NCBI RefSeq assembly: GCF_000264905.1
Contig: NW_006763145.1
Span: 575,048 to 639,047 of the forward strand
DNA from: Stereum hirsutum FP-91666 SS1
Taxonomy: Eukaryota; Basidiomycota; Agaricomycetes; Russulales; Stereaceae
Length of the DNA: 64,000 nt
Direction: 5' to 3'
Below are positions 42,915 to 54,903 of the stretch, in pieces. The first letter of the stretch is position 1. The number at the start of each line of letters is the position of its first letter. The translations under genes were made by a program, and so were the position numbers. The notes under the pieces were generated by a model, which searched no databases, had not been told where the DNA came from, and was given only the letters and a program-made list of their open reading frames with translations.

Positions 42915-44458
42915 TCACTGCGTCTTCACCTTCTTACTCTTCTTAGGCGAAGTCTCCGCCTTCCTCTTCTTCCCTTTCTCCTTCTCCCTCCCCGCCTTCT
43001 CCGCTCCTTCCTCCTCCTCACCAACTTCCCGATCAACATCCATCGCCGCAATATTGCCCCCACCCTCACCTTCCGCATGCCCTCGCACTCCATAAGGCCT
43101 AAAGCGATGTTTGAGGAGTTCGGGCGGATAGGCGTGACGCGGCGGGTTCTGATATAGCGCAGCTGGTGAGGCTTCAGTTTTGGGGGTGGAGACGGGTAGA
43201 GCGGGTGGTGCGGAGAAGACGATATGGCGTGCTATTGGTTTTGGCGCTACAATAACATATACGTATCAAAACGTTGACCATCAGCATCCAAACCACCACC
43301 AGCCGCATGCGTGATGACATGAAAACTAGAGAGAATAAGAAGGTCAGGGACGTACCGAGGTACAACTTCCCGCCCTTCTTCGCTTTTGGCAACAGAACAT
43401 TCAGAGTCCTCAGCTCCTCTCCCTCAATCATCGTCGCACCACTCTTGTCCTCGCCATCCTCGCCGTCTTCATCACCACTTCGTTTATTTTGGGCGTTCGC
43501 CTCTCGCGGTGAAACGGCGGGTAAAGACCATATGTCGTATGTTCTGTCTTTCCGATCGAGCGAACCGATTTTGGTAGGACCCGACTCGACGTTCGAGGTA
43601 GAATTTGTGTTTTTAGAGGTTTTTGACTTCGATTTTGAGGGTTTGGCAGAGGAGTCGGAGTCGGAGCTAGAGTCGAGGCCACTGGAGAACGAGGAGGAAG
43701 GTGACGGTTTGGGTGGTGTGGCGGTGGTGGTAGTAGTAGTAGTAGTAGTAGAGGGTTTTGGCAGGGTGAGGTGGACACCTTTGAGATGTTTTGGTTTTAC
43801 CTGTGGGTGGGGCAAACCAAATGAGTCCCTAGATTTGGCCCGACTCAGGAAAGATAAAAATGAAGAGAGACCACAGTGACTTGTACGAAGTGCACATGTG
43901 ACATAGGCGTAGATCCGGATAACATGCGTTCGACAGCACGCTTCGTCTTCCTACAATTAGATACTGTCCCTGCTCATCCTTATCGTTATAGCAGAGACAA
44001 GTGGAAACAAGCCATATGTCATATGACCAGGGGCAAGACAACTTCACCAACCCTTGTCCCCAGTGCATATCCATGCTCCGGAAGCACATCTCAAGGCTCG
44101 AAAGACTCACCGACTCTGGCACTCTTACAAGCCACACTTCGACCTCCTCGTCCTTTTTCACGCTATCCCAATCGAAGTCCCCGAACTCGAACTCCAGCCC
44201 CTTCGCGTCGTGAACGGATGCAAACTTCGCAGGTGGTTTGTACTCCCAGGTAGGCTCAACACCTTCATTACGAGCTTCGACTGGTACATCATCAGAGGTT
44301 TCGGTAACTGTAGCCTTTGACTTGGCTTTCGACTTAGAACTGGATTTGGCCGGTTTCGATGAGGTGGAAGTGGACTCGGTGGTGGGTTTTGTAGACTTTG
44401 TAGACTTCGCAGACTTCGAAGGTTTTGAGGCCGACGCTGACGTCGATGCAGAAGGCAT
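42915..44458 (-). CDS. RPA34: DNA-directed RNA polymerase I subunit RPA34
   Basis: Three exons: 44458-44111, 43800-43356 and 43246-42915; 375 codons (374 aa). The Ser/Thr/Lys-rich N-terminus (MPSASTSASASKPSKSAKST) leads to the conserved core WEYKPPAKFASVHDAKGLEF, DVWLVRVPESV-like EVEVWLVRVPESVKPKHLKG, and later RTYDIWSLP and EELRTLNVLLPKAKKGGKLY. The C-terminus is Lys-rich (KKRKAETSPKKSKKVKTQ). This matches the Rpa34/Rpa34.5 family, which pairs with Rpa49 in a TFIIF-like module of RNA polymerase I and promotes rRNA elongation. A (GTA)n run at about 43730-43750 encodes poly-Thr. Divergent from THI20. Confidence 0.82.
43730..43750 (+). repeat. GTA/TAC trinucleotide repeat inside RPA34
   Basis: Seven TAG/GTA units on the plus strand, read as ACT/ACC-type Thr codons on the coding minus strand. 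Length variation here would keep the frame. Confidence 0.8.
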
Positions 44459-44756
44459 TTTTTGAAAATTTCGTTGACAAGATTAGAGGCCCTGAGATGT
44501 CCCTAACAAGTAAAGCAAGATGTCGCGTCCTAACAGTTCGTGAGAGTAGAGACCAAAGAGGTGGGCAAATTGAAATTTCTGAACGCGAAAACAAGTCCGT
44601 CAAAGTCTCACGAATCTTGCGCCACACATCGACGCCACCCGGAGCACCTCCGACTACTTATACATCGATGAGATCATTCATCCGTTTTCTCTCCTCTTCT
44701 TCTTGAGACCCACGGACAGGCAGGCCTTATTGCCTTGTAAATATCAGCTGGATAAA
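44459..44756. promoter_or_regulatory. Divergent promoter region, RPA34 and THI20
   Basis: 298 bp between the two ATGs. ACTTATACATCG near 44655 is a weak TATA-like word for THI20. No thiamine (THI) riboswitch sits here: the conserved CTGAGA and ACCYTTTGAAC-type elements are not seen. Confidence 0.4.
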
Positions 44757-47159
44757 ATGGAGGCACACTCGGACGTTCCTGCTGTTCTAACCATCGCCGG
44801 CTCCGACTCAAGCGGAGGAGCGGGGATTCAAGTACGCTTCTTCCGTCTCTTCTCTGGAAACTGGAACCAAACTACTGACAATGTATTTGCCGTGTGGTGG
44901 AATGTTTCCAGGCTGATCTGAAGGTCTTCACATCGCTGGGGTGCTATGGTACCAGCGTTATCACTGCTTTGACTGCTCAGAACACTACTGGTGTTCAGGG
45001 CGTACACTCTGTTCCGCCAGAGTTCGTCGCTGAACAGGTGAGCATGAGTCACTATCGAATGGCCTACAGTCGACTTTCGATAATTCAGTTAAATTCTTTC
45101 TTGGATTTACATGCTGAGCGCTATGTTTTCTTCTAGCTAAAATCAGTATGGAGTGACACACCCATTCGAGCGTTCAAGACTGGAATGCTGTCAAAACTCG
45201 AGATTACCCAAACTCTCGTGGATTCTCTCCACTCTCTCGCATCATCCAAGCCGAACGAACCTGCTACACAACTTCCACCACTCGTAATCGACCCAGTCTG
45301 TGTTTCGACCTCGGGCCACACCCTCCTTGACCCGAGCGCAGTGAACACCATGATCACCTCCTTGTTTCCCCTCGCTACGCTCATAACACCGAACAAATCC
45401 GAGGCAGAATTGGTCCTTTCGCATCTCATCAAGCCTGGAGATAATACAGAGCGGAAAGAACTTGAGTCTCTAGAAGAGATTCTCTCCGCCGCCGCACAGC
45501 TCCTCTCGTCCGGCCCCAAGGCGGTCTTGATCAAGGGCGGCCACCTCACCTCGTCCTTCGCGGATATAGCCGCCCTTATATCTGCTCATCCGAACGTGAA
45601 AGTTGAGAAGGACGAGATATTAGGAGAGAATATGGAGATTTTGCTCGCTGCAGGTGTGGAAAAGGACCCGAAGGATTTTGAGCTCGTGGTCGACGTGTTG
45701 GTCGAGCGTGCTGAGGGTGCCAGTAGAAACGGAAACGAGAATGAGGTCACTGTATTTGCGAGGAGTCGGATTGAGTCAAGGAGTACACATGGGACGGGAT
45801 GTACGCTCAGTGCTGCGATTGTGTGTGGGCTCGCGAAGGGGTTATCTGGTAAGGCTCACACCAATCCCTTCAAGTATGTGTTCGCTCATCCGTGGTTCAA
45901 ATCTCGCTTCATACAGTGAAGGAGGCAGTGAAACAGGCAGCCTCGTACACACATCAGGGAATTGCGACAGCCTTTCCGATGGGTAAGGGCCATGGTCCGT
46001 TAAACCACATGCATTCGCTCGTTCAAAGGAGCATTCCAAGGTATAACGTCCATCATGTATTGTTGCCGCCTTGCTCGACACTGCACAATCTCCCGAGCTT
46101 CCTTCCGCATCAGTATTGACTTATTAATACATAATATCTTTATAGACCGACATTAGCCAACCCTCACCCATTTACCCGCCTCCTCATTCAATCGAACCGC
46201 GATGTATGGAAATCATACGTGGAGCATGACTTCGTCCGTGAGCTGGGAAAGGGGACTTTGAAGAGGGAAGCCTTCGTTCACTTTATTAAGTAGGCTTTTA
46301 TATCCTCTTTCAACCTCTGACATACCAGCAATAACAAGCGAACGCAATAACAGGCAAGACTATCGTTATCTTAAATATTATTCACGAGCATACGGGTGCG
46401 TCCTGATCTCCCTTACTTTCTACCCTTCACATCTCAGTATAATATCCTCGCATTCCTCTCTCTGACTCTCTCTCTGATACAGACTCCTGGTCGCCAAATC
46501 CCCCACCTACTCTGAAATCTCCGCCGCGTCCGCCATCATCCAACACATCCTCCGCGAATGCGAGATGCATCGCGCTTTCTGCGGTAAATGGGGTGTCACG
46601 CCCGAAGAGCTAGAGGGTAAAGGCGCGAAGGAGAGCGAGGCAACGACAGCGTACGGGGCGTTCATTATGGATGTTGGGATGCAAGGTATGTCATCGTTCA
46701 CCTCTGCCCTTCTCCATCCATGCCGACGTGCTGGGATGAAATAGGTGACGCCTCAAGACTCACGATGGCGCTCGCGGCTTGCCTTCTCGGTTACGGCGAA
46801 GTCGGACTCTGGCTTAAACGCGAGTCGAAGAGAGAGGATACGTGGGTGAACATGGACGCGAGTAATCCGTACTTGAAGTGGATTGAGGACTATTCAGGAG
46901 AGGATTATCAGCAGGCTGTTAGGACTGGGATTGGTACGTCCTCTTTCTCGTGATCCCTTGGGCTCCTTTCCTTGCATATTACGTGATGTTCGTGCATCCA
47001 ACGCGGACGCTCACGTACCGATATACACCAGAAAAAATCGAAGCAATGGCCATCAATGATCCGCCTTCGCCGAAGAGATTCCAGGAGTGGATCGAAGTCT
47101 GGGAGAGATGTACGAGGTTGGAGAAGGGTTTCTGGGATATGGCTATCAACCTCTCATAG
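44757..47159 (+). CDS. THI20: Thiamine biosynthesis fusion: HMP/HMP-P kinase plus TenA (Thi20-like)
   Basis: Nine exons: 44757-44831, 44912-45037, 45137-45848, 45917-46040, 46146-46289, 46354-46395, 46483-46685, 46745-46933 and 47032-47159; 581 codons (580 aa). Residues 1-300 are the ThiD-like kinase: [48 protein letters not shown] and the catalytic [13 protein letters not shown]. Residues 330-580 are a TenA/THI-4 domain: [49 protein letters not shown] and [14 protein letters not shown]. The kinase half phosphorylates hydroxymethylpyrimidine twice for thiamine synthesis; the TenA half hydrolyses thiamine or salvages aminopyrimidines. All nine exons close in frame and key residues are present, so the enzyme should work. 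Divergent from RPA34. Confidence 0.94.
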
Positions 47160-47508
47160 ATCTCGAGAGCTGAGTTTATGCTTTGCAGCACATGGGTCAT
47201 TATCATTCGTCCGCCTCACTAGCTCGCAGACGTGTTTATATCAAAACACCAGGGCAGTATTATAGACTCATGAAGCCGAGGACTCGACACAGTTTGCTTT
47301 ATACTTAGCGTTGATCGTTCGGGGCAATCTACATGGGTTGCTTACCGGTGGGTTTGTACATGCGATAACATGAGGCAGTCATTCAGGAGACCCACTGTAC
47401 GGTGTCGATAGAAGGACAACGGAGCGAATGCGAACTTGAGCCGACGAAAAATTTAAATCCCATGTTAGATTTGACAAAATCAATGTCAACAGCAAACCTG
47501 TGGTCATA

Positions 47509-47581
47509 TGCCATGAGCCTGGATTGAACAGGCGACCTCCAGAACTTCAGTCTGTTGCTCTCCCAGCTGAGCTATCACGGC
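47509..47581 (-). tRNA. tRNA-Phe (anticodon GAA), second copy
   Basis: The reverse complement is base-for-base the same 73 nt as the gene at 31185-31257, including the mismatch at the top of the anticodon stem. It lacks an intron. TTTT on the minus strand near 47476 may end transcription. The flanks (47160-47508 and 47582-47878) show no other gene and no likeness to the flanks of the first copy that I can see. Confidence 0.95.
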
Positions 47582-47878
47582 AATAAGTATGAGATGGAGG
47601 CCACACTCATATTCAATCCTTACTGTATTTTCCGAGGAGCGCACACCTCATCGTTCACAAACCACATTGAAGTCAGTTGAAATATAGGAGAAAATGTGGA
47701 GTTGTTGTCAGAAGAGGAAACATAATTTTTGGACGTTCCCGGTTTCCTGAAGACACCTCGGGCTCGTGACAAACGTGGGAAAACCATCGCGGCCGCCTCT
47801 TACGGTTAAGTCGCGTCGCGTCGCGCTCTGCCGCCAACAGTCGAGATTGTCTATACCTTCCTATCTACGAAAGCTGTC

Positions 47879-50600
47879 ATGGAGTCGACTACCGGTAAAA
47901 GCAACATGATAGCTTCACAAGGTGCGTACGCTCTCTAAATCTTCCACTTCAGATAGTAACTGACACCCCGTATTACTAGACCCTGTTCGTCCTCCATCCA
48001 AACGACCGAAAAAGACCATGCCCGGAGGGTCAGTTTTTAAACCTGAGAAGCCAGCCACTGGATTATCTCGAAGAAAACAAGGCCGTTTGAGCATGATGCC
48101 AACTTTGTCGCTCGATGTACTGTACGAGGTCTGTCAAGTCGATTCTTGGACCACAACGCATTCGTTCACCTACGTTTCTGACCTTCCACCGAATGGTCTA
48201 CATTTTTCTTTGGCAGATTTTTGGACATCTGTGCCCTATCGACTTGCTACATCTATCACGCGTCTCTCAATCCTTCCGCCAAGTCCTCATGTCCCGCTCT
48301 TCAGCTTGGCTTTGGAGGTCGACTTTTAGCAATCTCAATGGGCCACCTACCCCACCGCGGCCCGAAGGGATGTCAGAGCCTGCCTGGACGCACTTGCTGT
48401 TTGGCGACCCTTTTTGCGATGCAAGTACTCACTCATTGATTCGAAGTACTTCCCCGGTGATGCTGACTGTTGGAAACAGATCTGTGACCGGCGAACTCCC
48501 ATGAAACCTGACTGGGTATTGCGGCGCCGAACGTGCAAGGCCTGCTCAAAGGAAACGTGAGGATCTTGGATGCTCATATGCCCCATGTTCATATAGTGCT
48601 GACTTTTTTTTCTGACTGCTGCGATCCTGTCGTAGCGTCACGGCATTGATTCCACCGACATCGATCGGTTTCACAGCTTTCCTCCAATTGGTTCAGACCC
48701 TACGGAGAGCACAACGTACGGTCTTCAGCTTCGTCTACCGTTCATTCAATTATCAACTTACCCGAAACAACGGCTTGCAGTATGGGATATGGACGTAATG
48801 CCTGATTATATTTCCCCATACTTCCTCGAGGACGACTGCGAGGATCTTGTGGATGAAGTAGAGGCCATAGTTGCTAGCACCAAACCGGAGGATTTGGACG
48901 CGAAACTCGAAGAGGTCCGTGCGGCAAAGGCACAGGCTCTCGACAAGTTGATGGATGTGAGAGTATTCTACTACTTCAGTGCATCCTATGGTTCTCAATC
49001 CTCGCCTTTTGTCCCGCGTATTCAGCATGCGAGACTGTGTTCCAAATGGGCAGCAAGTATGGAGGTAGAACGTCTCAAGGAGATCAAGGCACGGAAGCTG
49101 GCTCGCTCTAATGAGTGAGTCCGTTGACCTATCAGGCTATCGATGCACAGTCTTACCAGGAGACGCGGATGTGGAATAGCATTACGGAGCGGTTCGTAGC
49201 TCTAGGGTACACCAAATCAGATACATACAAGATCCGGGGCCATAAAGAGGTCTTCAATGACAAAGCGCTCACTGACAGGAGTACGTTCCGCCTTGTTTTT
49301 GCTCTTCACGCCGATGTTCCTGACAAACTCGCACGACGTAGTCTGGACACGCATCAGACCGATCCTCGAGCCCGAGGTGGCATTCGCGAAGGCAAAGCGT
49401 CTCGAGCAGGAGCGCAAGTTCCGACTCGTGGAACGTCGCAAGATCTGCAAAACAGAATATCAGAAGCTCCTCCTCTCTCAGCCGCCTATGAACATCGTCT
49501 TTTATCCGAAACACTACGAGCTCGCAGAGTTCCCAGCAGTTGCAGCACTTAACGCTGTAGACGTCGATGTTCACTTGGACGACGGGTTCCCAGCTAGAGC
49601 GAGGACAGCCATCCTAAGCCTGATGCCCGCTGCCATCGACGAATGGATCAACAAACGCAAGGCCAAGGTCCTTTCGACTCTTGCTTCTCCTCCAGCGCCT
49701 GGCTGTGGAATATTCGACATGCCCGCCGAACTCGAACTCGCGAAGAACGTTTTCGTCGCCGATGAGGACCCAGAAGTACCTCTCTACGCCCAGGGGATCT
49801 TCTGCTACCGTTACAAGGATGAGGATCGATCTCCAAAGAACTCGATGCACACGTGGAACATCCCAAAGCTCAGTGGGTCTGCTCAGAGTGCTATTTTCCA
49901 CCTCTTGGATCTATGCGGACTGGATCGTGATACCACAACCACGAAAGAGCTTGACGCCCTTCACCCACTATTCGTCTGTGAGAACTGCACAGTCAAGGGT
50001 GAAGCGATGGTTTTCGCGAACCCAAGAAGGGTGGGGAAGTATGTGCATACATGGATAGAGGCTGTAAGGCGGCTCCAGTTGTATTTCCTGACCGAACGTC
50101 TTCTGACTATGCTCCAGTTGGGCCACCAGACGAGGGCGCCCAGTGTACCTTCATGGGCCAAGACACATGGTGTCTGCCGGTTCAAACTACTTTCGGACGA
50201 AGATCGACACGCCGCCTCTGAACTAGGTCATCGGGGAACCCTCACGCACTCGAATTGGGGGTGCTGTTACTGCACAGCACACTTCAAGAAGGCGATGGAC
50301 AGTTCATGGGAGTGGGGAAGCTGGTTCACTCGTTCGCAGATCGTCGAACATCTCAAAACTGCGTAAGTAATATACTCTATGCTCTCCTATCGGACCGTCT
50401 ATTGGAGTCTTTGCTTACTACTCCTCTTCCCTCTTTCTAGCCACGATACAGGCGAACGCGAGTCAGTGGAGGGGACTGATTTCTACTACAACCCATGGCA
50501 TGAAAGGCACGAGGACGGTCATCTTTTCCTTGATATGGAACGAGAAGGCGAGAACGAAGGGACCTGGGAAGCTGTGGAAAGGTTGGCTGTGGATATTTGA
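47879..50600 (+). CDS. F-box protein with C-terminal C2H2-like motif, copy 1
   Basis: Multi-exon. Resolved exons: 47879-47921, 47980-48128, 48217-48420 and 48480-48556; then the long run 49300-50362 and a last exon ending at 50600. After a short N-terminus (MESTTGKSNMIASQ) comes the F-box: LSLDVLYEIFGHLCPIDLLH, SRVSQSFRQVLMSRSSAWLW. A coiled region (LDAKLEEVRAAKAQALDKLM) and a long C-terminal part follow (FDMPAELELAKNVFVADEDP). Near the end, WGCCYCTAHF and IVEHLKTAH give C-x2-C and H-x4-H spacing, a possible zinc finger. Intron 3 (48421-48479) uses a GC donor (GAT|GCAAGT), which is needed to keep frame. It probably recruits a substrate to an SCF ligase; targets are unknown. Paralog at 57324-59849. 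Confidence 0.75.
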
Positions 50601-51224
50601 CGGAACGAAAGCTAGCTCTACACGTTTTGTTTCTGACCATCTCCTTTACTAACGTACAATATTCTGTTCGTAATCTAAGGGCTATTCCTTTGCATGTCTC
50701 TATCGGCCAACACACTCAACTTATAATAATACAGTGCTATTGAGGTTATCAACCATCTTATAACGCAGATGTCTCCATTTCGTTTGGTCGTGTTTGCTCT
50801 GTTCATTTCTTTTCAAAGTGCTTTCTTGGGGTTTTAACTACAATCGTGACATATACCGTTATAGCTACTATGCGCTGACGCGATTTGATGCATCGACATT
50901 TATCCTGCAATCAATAGTCAGTCCTTTCGAGGGATGACCACGGTTGACCGGTTTGGCCGTGATGATTGCCCTGTTTTAGTACGGCTATGCCCTCAGCCCG
51001 TGCTGCCTCAGAACTCTTGAAACCAATCTGAGTTTCATACCGTTCATCTCGCTTCTATAAGCCAACTGTCCAATACATTCATCGACAAACGGGGGGTAGC
51101 TCCGGTAGGTCCTGTCTATCATAATGTGATTCTAGCATACCTTACATATGATCGCGACGTCTCGGACGCCGAATGTGCTAAGTAAAAGGACATCGAAAAG
51201 AACGAAGCAATAGGCTAAGGGTCG
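50601..51224. other. Intergenic between convergent genes
   Basis: About 0.6 kb between the 3' ends of the F-box gene and the monooxygenase. It should hold both 3' UTRs; nothing else is seen. Confidence 0.5.
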
Positions 51225-53656
51225 TTATTGCTTGTTGTACCCAAGCTCGATAGCTTTGATTTGCAGTGCCTAAAATGAGATATGTGAGAATTTACTATCT
51301 CGGAGTGAACAGGGGCCGGAATCGTACCAGTTGTTTTGACATGAATCTCGAGTTGTAGAAATCGCCCGCACCGTACCACAGCTGTATCAAGAGGTAAATG
51401 ATCAATGATGGAAGAGTATCAGAAGAAAAACGTCCGACGAGGATGAGAACGAGACGTACTCCAGGCTGGCCCGACGGGCGATAACATCCCCTGAGCTCTT
51501 GCTCATGGTCAAAGCCCCACAGGACCGGCGTCTTCGAGATGACCTCTTCTCCGAAGAGGGTTTTGAAGGACTCCAGGATGCTTCGATAGCCGGTTCTTCA
51601 TGATAGCACAGTCAGTTAATCCCTTACCATGGTTGCACTTAGGAGAATGTAAGGAGAGGAGAGCGTACCCAAATACCACGACATCGGCTTCGACCTCACT
51701 TCCATCGGTGAAAACGACAGTATTGGAGGTGAAGCTGGCAATTTCGACTCCCTGTTTAACGCCTACTTTATCCTGTCGGATTAGGTCGGCACATCCTACA
51801 TCGAGCCCTGTAAAGATGCGAGCGCTTAGTCGAAGCGTGGGCTACCACATCAGCCTCAAAGGTGCCACACTCACAGTAGCCTTGGAATAAGTGAAACGCG
51901 ACCAAATCAGTCTATTTCGGAAAACCTTCGATGAGTGAAAGGCAAGCGTACCGCCAAAACGCTCAAACACGAGTAGGAACTGGCCATGTCCTCCTTTATC
52001 GGCGACTTTCAGCCCTTTCGCCTCCACACCATCCCATAGCTCATTATCCATATCGTTAGGATCCGGAGGCGCAGCTCCAAGGAACTCCTATAACGCAGGG
52101 AGACCATGTCCGTCAGAATGATGATAAAAAACACAGAGGACGTCAAGGTCCAGACGCACCTTCTTCATACCCCACGGTATACTCGAAAACATGAAATCGC
52201 TAACGGGGCACGGCACATCTATCGGCCAGCCTTGCAACAGCATCAACTCCGTCTTCTTTCCCGAAACGATCGCGGTATCGCTCCTCTGCACCATCAACAC
52301 GCTCTTCGCACCATGCGTCACCGAATCCTGACAAATATCCGCCGCCGTGTTCCCCGCTCCAACCACCACGACCTTCTTGCCAGCGAACGGCTCCGCGCCT
52401 TGGAACGACTGAGCATGGAAGATTTCGCCTTTGAATTCGGGCATGGTGGGGACGTCAGGGACGTTCGGTGCGCCTAGCGTTCCGGCGGCGAGGACGATGT
52501 GGGCGGGGGTGAGTGTGACGGGTGTACCGTTGCGGAGGATCGTGCATGTCCATCGGCCGGTGGTGGGGTCGTACTTTGGTGTGGGCTCTATGGTGGAGTT
52601 GGTCCAAACGAGGAGATCCTGGGAGACCGCATATTGTTCGAGGAAGTCGGCTGTTGTGCAAAACCAGCGTCAGGGTCAGTTTTATCGGACAAAGTCAGGA
52701 AACGAGAGCGTTACCTAGTTTATCCCGAGGAGTGAAGGTCGGCCAGGTATCGGGAAAATTCTGATATATCACTGTAGACGGTGTAGTGAGTGATGAGGAT
52801 ACAAGACAGACGTTCTATAACGGATTTGCGTACGCGAGTGATGTGGCCGTGGAGTATGTAGGACTAGAGTTGGGTAGCGTTTACGCCACACATCACCGAC
52901 ACGGTTATTCTTCTCGATAATGATTGTACGGATACCCATCTGCTTGAACCTTGCCCCAATATTCAGGCCTGTCTGGCCCGCCCCGACTAACATGCCGTAT
53001 CCTCACATGTAAGCATTTTGGGCCACAATGTACGCCACAGGATAAACACACCAATGATAACCTGAGGATCACTCTCAATCTTGGCGAATCTCTCCGCCTT
53101 CACCCGGTGCCACGGAACTTCGCTCATCATGAGTAACCACGAAAGACATCTCCCTATGCAGAAGTAGAAAATACGCACTCGTATGCCCTCCATACACACC
53201 AGACTCAGGACCCATCTCCTCATGTCCCTTCAGGTCCTGCATCATCAAAAACACAGATATAGCCTTCCACTTGCCCTCCCCATCCTGCATCAACCTCGCA
53301 CACCCCTGTCCCTTCGCAATCGGCGTCTCAAACAAGAAACACGCCACAACACCCAAGACGGGCCCCAATATGGACCCGTACGTAGGTTTGAAGTACTGTC
53401 TGTCGTCGAGACGGATGTTCGATATCTTCGCGTTGGGAAGTTTAGGAGCAAGGAAGGCGCGAATAGCATCGTGGCCGCGAGCAGTCCGGTTATCCCACGT
53501 GAAGATTAGGATGTCTCTGAACCAGCCGTTGGGGAGGATAGAGGGTAGGATGCCTTCGACGTCGCCTGCTTCGAAGGGTTTGGCGAAGTCTGAGAGCCAA
53601 GCTGAGGCGATGGCGTGTGCGTCGGGTACGGGTCCTCCAGTGACAGAGTGAGGCAT
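51225..53656 (-). CDS. FAD/NADPH-dependent monooxygenase with NTF2-like N-terminal domain
   Basis: Starts at 53656 (MPHSVTGGPVPDAHAIASAW). Residues 1-180 form a SnoaL/NTF2-like part (ILPNGWFRDILIFTWDNRTA, RLMQDGEGKWKAISVFLMMQ). After introns comes the FAD-binding loop VGAGQTGLNIGARFKQMGI, then a conserved PDTWPTFTPRDKLADFLEQY stretch and the NADPH-binding loop KKVVVVGAGNTAADICQD. The last two exons read LWYGAGDFYNSRFMSKQL and ALQIKAIELGYNKQ (51269-51225). I did not fix every intron between 53100 and 51300. The order NTF2-like domain plus flavin monooxygenase is common in Basidiomycota and resembles the YUCCA/FMO group; the substrate cannot be told. Located in the cytosol: no signal or membrane segment is visible. 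Confidence 0.85.
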
Positions 53657-54903
53657 CGTGTCGATAGTTAGCGCGCGATTAAAATAGCCTGCTTATTTCG
53701 AGAAGAGTGCACAGTTTCAGAGGATCAATCGAGCAACAGAGCAACTCAGCAGGCTATATGGACTGATAGGTGATGGGGAGAAGAGGGCAAAGTCCTGAGA
53801 AGAGCAAGACAACGTGGAAACAGACATTTATCATAACCACGGTGCCGATACGCGTTGCGAAGCACAGCTGAGAAGGATAGGAGCTTTAAAATTGGTCAGA
53901 GACATCGCCGTGATCAGAGCTTTCGATGGAACACAATAATTGTATGTACGTGGGTGTGAGTGGGACAATCCAGATTGACTTGAGATTCACCGAGTCGGGG
54001 TTAGAACGCAACGTGGAACGCCGTCGCATTGCAACCTCACACCTATTTGGTATTAATTTCCAATTACTTTGCCGAACAAGAAAGAACAAGACTCGACGAA
54101 CAAAAAAAAACAGGCCACGTATGTTCAAACTGTAATCTCAAGCAATTCCCAAGGGAGTAAGAAGCGGCGAACATTAGGAAGAGATCCTTTCAGAACGGAA
54201 CTGCTTGCAGCACTGAAACGACCTCAACCAGCCTCCACATCGGCCGCCTACAGAGCATTGTGGAACGGTGCGAACAAATCGGGCGCTAGGATCCATCTGA
54301 AACACCCTAAAAACTCTAAATCGGAATCTCTCGTAAGTAACCGCATATGTACGAACAAGAGACGAGCGCTGAGCGGCCTTTTCGGATGGCATATCATCAT
54401 TTAGCAGATTGAGACTCAATCAGTGGACACCTGGGAATACAGCTAGGTGCAGCGGCACACTGCACACAGATGTACTCGCAACACGGTAAGAACGCATCGG
54501 ACGGTGATGAGGAGAAAGAAAGGCGATAAATAGAACACTTTGCTAGTTCGCCGCCGAGCGCCGGTCCCAAAATTCAGGATGAATTGAAACAAAGAGCCTT
54601 CGAACGACCTTCGTCGCTGCAGTTCATGAGCCCAGGCGACGAATATCTTGAACCAATGCTACAAAGCGAGTAGAGGATGTCCATTCTGGATATTCAACAG
54701 TCCGCCCTCAACACGTCTGCGAACGGACGTATCAGATCCCATACCTGTATCGGTGACATGCTTGTGAAGCGAGAGGAGACGCACCATAGGTAAATACACG
54801 TCGACCTCCGACCCTCTCAATAGCGTAGTGATAGCGCCACCGCCACACAGCCCAACGACGGAAAGTCCGCCCACCACTTGTCTATCCTCATCGACATCCC
54901 CAC
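53657..54903. other. Intergenic, no gene supported
   Basis: About 1.25 kb between the monooxygenase start and the stop of the syntaxin gene, both on minus. Open frames on both strands lack domains. It should hold the monooxygenase promoter and the 3' end of the syntaxin transcript. Confidence 0.5.

Noticed and set aside
43274..43879. 201-codon open frame on plus under RPA34
   Set aside because: Antisense of the RPA34 exon 2, with Val runs that are just the reverse of the poly-Thr repeat.
44459..44756. Possible TPP riboswitch upstream of the THI20 gene
   Set aside because: The conserved thi-box words are not found in the leader or the first introns.
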